From positions 1 to 36,837 of the forward strand of contig DZCM01000012.1 of the NCBI GenBank assembly GCA_022730295.1: DNA of 36,837 nt. Reading direction: 5' to 3'. Both the position numbers and the translations under genes were made by a program. Source of the DNA: Rhodanobacter sp. (lineage in GTDB: Bacteria > Pseudomonadota > Gammaproteobacteria > Xanthomonadales > Rhodanobacteraceae). Within the stretch, counting starts at the first letter, position 1; each line of letters opens with the position of its first letter. This document shows, piece after piece, positions 33,488 to 36,837 of this stretch. The notes beneath the pieces are model-generated. The model worked only from the letters and a program-made list of their open reading frames with translations. It had not been told where the DNA came from and did no database searches.

Positions 33488-35314
33488 ATGAAACGACGCG
33501 CATTGTTGAAATGGATGGCAGGTGCACCACTGTTCGGCGCCCTGCTGGCGAGCTTGCCGGAAGCCGCTTGGGCAAAAACGGCAGCGTCAGCGCGCAGCCT
33601 GCGCCGAGTACGCCCAAGCGATGCGGGATGGCCTGCCACTGCCGAATGGGAAGAATTGAACCGGCAGGTCGGCGGACGATTGATGAAACTGGCCGATCCG
33701 CTGGCGGCGTGTCGCGCCGATCCTGCAGGCGCGGCGTGTGCGGATTTCTTCACGCAGATCCGTAATCCGTATTACATACTCGATCATGCCAGCCTGACGC
33801 AGACGTCGGGCTGGGTGGATGCGTGGACGTCGCAGCCGAGTGCGTACGCGGTCGCGGCGAAGTCCGCGGCTGATGTCGCCGCCGCAGTGAACTTCGCGCG
33901 CGAGCATAAATTGCGGCTGGTGGTGAAGGGTGCGGGACACAGTTATCAGGGAACATCCGAAGCGCCGGATTCGTTGCTGGTATGGACGCACCACATGGAC
34001 GCCATCGCGATGCACGACGCCTTCGTGCCGCAGGGCTGCGCGGGCAAGGTAGCCGCAAAGCCTGCGGTAAGCGTGGGTGCTGGGCAAATCTGGGCACACA
34101 CCTACAACGCAGTGACGACCACGGCGGGCCGTTATGTGCAGGGCGGCGGTTGCCTGACCGTTGGCGTCGCGGGGTTGGTCAGCGGCGGCGGCTTTGGCAG
34201 CTGGTCCAAGCAGTACGGCACGGTAGCGGCGAGTTTGCTGGAAGCTGAGGTCGTGACGGCCGACGGCAAGGTCCGCGTCGTCAACGCGTGCAACGATCCC
34301 GAGTTGTTCTGGGCGCTGAAGGGCGGTGGTGGCGGCAGCTTTGGAGTGATCACGCGCGTCACGTTGCGCACGCACGACTTGCCGGACACGTTCGGGTTCG
34401 TCAATGCCTCCGTGATGGCCAAATCCGGCTCGGCGTACCGGCATTTGGTCGAGCGCTTTCTCGCGCACTACCAGCGCCACCTTTTCAACCCGCACTGGGG
34501 CGAGACGGTGCATTTCGAAGGCGGCAACATGCTGCGTGTGAGCATGGCCATGCAGGGCCTGGACCAGGCGCACGCCGAAGCTGCATGGAAGCCGTTCTTC
34601 GATTTCGTGCAGGCTTCGCCGCACGACTACTCATTCATGCACGCACCAAAGGTGATGGCGTATCCGGCCCGGGTCCAATGGAATCCCGCAGTGTTGCGAA
34701 ACTTTCCCGGCGCGGTCATCGCAGATTCGCGCGCGAATGCACCCATCGACAACATCGTGTGGACGGGCGACGCAGAGCAGTCCGGACAAGTCCTGCATGG
34801 CTATGGCTCGGCGTGGCTGCCGCGACGCCTGCTGCAACCGGATCGTCAAAAAGACTTGGCCAATGCGTTGGTCGCCGCGAGTCGGGAATGGGATTTCGCG
34901 CTGCACTTCAACAAGGGATTGGCCGGCGGAAGGAAATCGCAGATCGATGCAGCGCGTGATACAGCAACCAACCCCCAGGTTCTGGACGCGTTTGCGCTGG
35001 TCATCACCGGCAGTGGCGAGGCCCCGGCTTTCCCCGGCATTCACGGCCACGAGCCGGATGTGCAGGCCGCGCGCCATGATGCGGCGGGGAATGCGCGGAT
35101 GATGGACGCGTTGTACAAACTCGTGCCCGACGCCGGTTCGTACGTTTCCGAGAGCGACTATTTCCTCAAGGATTGGCAGCGCAGGTTCTGGGGCCCGAAC
35201 TATCCACGCCTGCAAAAAGTGAAGCAGCGCTACGACCCGGACGGATTGTTCACCGTGCATCATGGCGTTGGATCTGAGCAGTGGAGTGACGACGGCTTCA
35301 CGCGCGTTGCATAA
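33488..35314 (+). CDS. Tat-exported FAD oxidoreductase of the BBE (berberine-bridge-enzyme-like) family
   Basis: A 608-residue secreted flavoprotein. The N-terminus MKRRALLKWMAGAPLFGALL has a twin-arginine-like motif (KRRALLK) and signal peptide ending AAWA, so it is probably exported folded. A FAD_binding_4 (PCMH-type) domain spans about 110-290, with VVKGAGHSYQG (His151) and GGGCLTVGVAGLVSGGGFGSW (Cys222). His plus Cys at these sites are the residues that bind FAD bicovalently in BBE-like oxidases. The C-terminal BBE domain ends in NYPRLQKVKQRYDPDGLF. Relatives oxidise sugars, alcohols or alkaloid-like compounds; the substrate here is unknown. A TGAGGG Shine-Dalgarno lies six bases before the ATG. 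Confidence 0.9.
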   Translation: MKRRALLKWMAGAPLFGALLASLPEAAWAKTAASARSLRRVRPSDAGWPATAEWEELNRQVGGRLMKLADPLAACRADPAGAACADFFTQIRNPYYILDHASLTQTSGWVDAWTSQPSAYAVAAKSAADVAAAVNFAREHKLRLVVKGAGHSYQGTSEAPDSLLVWTHHMDAIAMHDAFVPQGCAGKVAAKPAVSVGAGQIWAHTYNAVTTTAGRYVQGGGCLTVGVAGLVSGGGFGSWSKQYGTVAASLLEAEVVTADGKVRVVNACNDPELFWALKGGGGGSFGVITRVTLRTHDLPDTFGFVNASVMAKSGSAYRHLVERFLAHYQRHLFNPHWGETVHFEGGNMLRVSMAMQGLDQAHAEAAWKPFFDFVQASPHDYSFMHAPKVMAYPARVQWNPAVLRNFPGAVIADSRANAPIDNIVWTGDAEQSGQVLHGYGSAWLPRRLLQPDRQKDLANALVAASREWDFALHFNKGLAGGRKSQIDAARDTATNPQVLDAFALVITGSGEAPAFPGIHGHEPDVQAARHDAAGNARMMDALYKLVPDAGSYVSESDYFLKDWQRRFWGPNYPRLQKVKQRYDPDGLFTVHHGVGSEQWSDDGFTRVA

Positions 35315-35344
35315 TGCGACGGTTGTCCACTCAAGGAACCGCGC

Positions 35345-35665
35345 ATGATCATCGTCACCAGTGAAAACATCACCGGCCATCGCATCACCGAAACCAAGGG
35401 CGAAGTGTTCGGCGTGGTGGTGCGCAGCCGCGGCCTCGGCGGCAACCTCATGGCGGGCCTGCGTTCGATCGTCGGCGGCGAGATCAACGAATACACCCAG
35501 ATGCTGGAGGAAGCGCGCCGCCATGCCACCGACCGCATGGTGCAGAACGCACAGGCGATGGGCGCCAACGCGGTGATCGTGATGCGCTTCGATTCCTCCG
35601 AAATCGGCCAGACCATGAGCGAGATCGTGGCCTATGGCACCGCCGTCGTCATCGAGCCGGCCTGA
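35345..35665 (+). CDS. YbjQ family protein (DUF74, putative heavy-metal-binding)
   Basis: A 106-residue soluble protein covering the full YbjQ/UPF0145 domain: MIIVTSENITGHRITETKGEVFG, VVRSRGLGGNLMAGLRSIVGGEI, YTQMLEEARRHATDRM, QAMGANAVIVMRFDSSEI and VAYGTAVVI. These pentameric proteins have been suggested to bind metals, but no function is proven. AAGGA lies eight or so bases before the ATG. A CATAAT that overlaps the stop of the BBE gene could serve as its -10. The next gene starts four bases after its stop, so the two are coupled. Confidence 0.92.
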   Translation: MIIVTSENITGHRITETKGEVFGVVVRSRGLGGNLMAGLRSIVGGEINEYTQMLEEARRHATDRMVQNAQAMGANAVIVMRFDSSEIGQTMSEIVAYGTAVVIEPA

Positions 35666-35669
35666 GCGC

Positions 35670-35981
35670 ATGCTCGCGGTCGTGCTGTACGTGATCGGCG
35701 CATTGTTGCTGCTGGCCGGCGGCGTCACGCTCGTGGTCGGCGGCGCACTGGTGGTGATCCTGCCGCAACTCATCATCGGCGGCTTGATCCTTGTTGTCGG
35801 CCTCGCGATCGAACGCTGGCGCTACAAACCGGTGCTCGACCGGCGCCCCGATCCGCGTTGGACCGACACCGGCGAGCGCTTCGTCGATCCGGCAACCGGC
35901 AAACTCACCGCGGTGTACTTCGATCCTGCCAATGGCGAGCGGCATTACCTCGCCGCGCGTGTAGAGAATCGCGAGCGTTGA
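35670..35981 (+). CDS. Small two-helix membrane protein of unknown function
   Basis: A 103-residue protein. Two hydrophobic segments (MLAVVLYVIGALLLLAGGV and LVVILPQLIIGGLILVVGLA) are followed by a soluble tail (ERWRYKPVLDRRPDPRW, FVDPATGKLTAVYFDPANGERHY) that looks like a small beta-rich module. The ATG lies four bases after the YbjQ stop, and the pair probably forms one transcript. I do not recognise the family. YbjQ and a small membrane partner sharing a promoter would suggest an envelope-associated role, but this is a guess. Confidence 0.8.
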   Translation: MLAVVLYVIGALLLLAGGVTLVVGGALVVILPQLIIGGLILVVGLAIERWRYKPVLDRRPDPRWTDTGERFVDPATGKLTAVYFDPANGERHYLAARVENRER

Positions 35982-36360
35982 TGGCGGCGGGCGCACACGC
36001 GTGCGCGCATGTCGTGTGGGCAGATCGTCGCCGTCCGGATGCTCGTGTTCGCTCGGTGGCATCGATGTGGATGCGGCCGCAGGTGGCCAAAAGCTGACGC
36101 GTCACGACGTGGCGCGAAACGCAAACGCGCCACCCCCTTCGTACGAAGGGGGTCGATGCGAAGCATCGGGGGGATGTCGTGCAAACGAATGGACATCCCC
36201 CCGCGCCTGCGGCGCGACCGTCTTCCTCCGGACGGGGGTGGACGCCTTGCAGTGCGCGTGCGCGACTTGGCACAGGGATGGAGGTTGACCGTCGCCTATC
36301 GGTCGCATCGGGACAATCGCCGTTGAAGTCGTGTCGGCCGATTGGCTTGGTCTGCGATGA
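35982..36360. other. 379-bp stretch with no convincing gene
   Basis: No ORF on either strand here has family resemblance or a supported start. The listed ORFs are rich in R, P, S and A, as expected of shadows. It holds REP-like locus D. The part after the REP (36242-36360) shows no recognisable coding, though it should once have held the body of the HigB toxin whose end follows. Confidence 0.6.
36131..36241. repeat. REP-like element, locus D (nested hairpins)
   Basis: ACCCCCTTCG-TA-CGAAGGGGGT (36132-36153) is a perfect 10-bp stem. It is followed by CGATGC-GAA-GCATCG, and then GGGGGGATGTC pairs at a distance with GACATCCCCCC (36192-36202). The CCGCGCCTGCGGCGCGAC segment seen at locus C follows, with CCGGACGGGGGTGG at the end. 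It is the most regular copy in the window. Confidence 0.8.
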
Positions 36361-36468
36361 TTTCTTTCGTCGGTGTACGTACTTCACGTATTCCAGAAGA
36401 AAACGCGTGCGACGAGCAAGGTCGATCTGGAACTCGCCCTCCAGCGCTACAGGTTGATTGGAGGTTGA
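36361..36468 (+). pseudogene. 3' remnant of a HigB/Gp49-type toxin gene
   Basis: This reading frame, too short for the ORF track, encodes VYVLHVFQKKTRATSKVDL and ends ALQRYRLIGG before TGA at 36466. It is a close likeness to the C-terminus of phage-derived Gp49-like/HigB mRNA-interferase toxins (pattern VYVLHxFQKKT...DxxLAxxRYRxL). A TGA at 36358-36360 closes the frame upstream, and neither other frame shows the toxin N-terminus, so about two thirds of the protein is missing. The antitoxin gene starts three bases after its stop, as in intact higBA pairs. The remnant shows no start codon other than an internal GTG at 36373. Toxin activity is not expected. Confidence 0.75.
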
Positions 36469-36471
36469 ATC

Positions 36472-36780
36472 ATGCGCAAATCAAAATCCCGTGCCGATGA
36501 GCGGCGCCGGGTCAAGAGCAGCGGCAACGTCTTCCTCGACCTCGGCTTCGATCAAGCCGACGCCGAGGTCATGAAGCTGCGCACGCAAGTGATGATTCGC
36601 ATGGAACAGCACATGAAGGCCAAGGGCTGGACGCAAACTGAGGCCGCCAGGCGGCTCGGCATCAAGCAACCCCGGGTTTCCCGTTTGATCAAGGGGAAGT
36701 CAGAAGACTTCAGTCTGGACATGCTGCTGAAGCTCGCCGCGCGCGCGGGCTTGCACCCCTCGGTGAAGTTGGCAGCCTGA
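36472..36780 (+). CDS. XRE-family antitoxin-like regulator (HigA type)
   Basis: A 102-residue protein with a helix-turn-helix at about residues 45-85: MKAKGWTQTEAARRLGIKQ then PRVSRLIKGKSEDFSLDMLLKLAARAG. The first 30 residues are basic (MRKSKSRADERRRVKSSGN), and FLDLGFDQADAEVMKLRTQVM is the linker typical of HigA antitoxins paired with Gp49-type toxins. Normally it neutralises the toxin and represses the operon. TTGGAGG lies about eight bases upstream, inside the toxin remnant, so translation would depend on this leftover sequence. The protein itself looks intact. Confidence 0.88.
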   Translation: MRKSKSRADERRRVKSSGNVFLDLGFDQADAEVMKLRTQVMIRMEQHMKAKGWTQTEAARRLGIKQPRVSRLIKGKSEDFSLDMLLKLAARAGLHPSVKLAA

Positions 36781-36837
36781 TCGGCAGCGTGGACGTCACA
36801 TCGCCGGCGCCGATGACGGGCGTGGCCTCGGTGGAAG
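36781..36837. other. Right-edge sequence after the antitoxin gene
   Basis: 57 bases follow the antitoxin stop. No ORF, terminator or repeat can be supported in this short stretch. Confidence 0.5.

Noticed and set aside
36179-36457. 92-aa plus-strand ORF before the antitoxin, considered as the toxin gene
   Set aside because: Its sequence does not resemble HigB/RelE in this frame. The toxin-like C-terminus lies in another frame, which is closed by a stop codon.

Overview
The window is 36.8 kb of high-GC bacterial chromosome carrying about 33 protein genes, almost all housekeeping or metabolic. No rRNA or tRNA genes, CRISPR arrays, phage genes or intact insertion sequences were seen. The combination of miaB-phoH-ybeY-corC, divergent suhB/trmJ, a fused alpha-beta 2-oxoacid dehydrogenase E1, GC-rich REP-like hairpins and GGGACTC-type heptamer repeats suggests a gammaproteobacterium of the Xanthomonadales/Lysobacterales, perhaps Rhodanobacteraceae. 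This is inferred from gene content and protein style, not from a database search.

Layout. 1-1478: left-edge fragment of a Na+/solute symporter with its DUF3311 partner (minus), then dgkA and a TPM-domain gene (plus). 1485-5752: a thioredoxin-fold DUF255 protein and an exported S9 peptidase (minus), separated by a textbook terminator. 5923-11079: rlmI, lgt and a two-domain exported M16 peptidase (plus). 11219-17732: corA, a DUF4105 membrane protein and the conserved operon miaB-phoH-ybeY-corC (all minus; miaB is first transcribed). lnt, which follows corC in E. coli, is absent here. 17860-22579: a lytic transglycosylase (plus), suhB (minus), trmJ (plus), a cupin and a CNNM/CorC-type transporter (minus). 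22694-28233: DUF47 plus PiT phosphate transport pair, a 5'-nucleotidase, a glutaryl-CoA dehydrogenase-like enzyme, a small secreted pilin-like protein and a GNAT acetyltransferase (plus). 28254-36780: fused E1, an Ivy-like lipoprotein, an MFS transporter, a membrane-anchored LytTR regulator, a Tat-type BBE flavoprotein, YbjQ, a small membrane protein, a HigB toxin remnant and its XRE antitoxin (plus).

Functional themes are envelope and lipid maturation (lgt, dgkA, lytic transglycosylase), RNA modification and ribosome maturation (rlmI, miaB, trmJ, ybeY, suhB), divalent cation handling (corA, corC, CNNM), phosphate uptake, and acyl-CoA/2-oxoacid catabolism.

The most unusual material lies between the genes. 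There are four loci of a GGGGG/CCCCC REP-like hairpin family, two hairpins whose arms are each built from three 10-bp units, two 7-bp tandem repeat tracts (one inside a gene end, one in a probable promoter), a terminator-like hairpin with a boxA-like sequence in the suhB leader, and a decapitated HigB toxin next to an intact antitoxin. I do not see a clear multi-gene system of unknown function.
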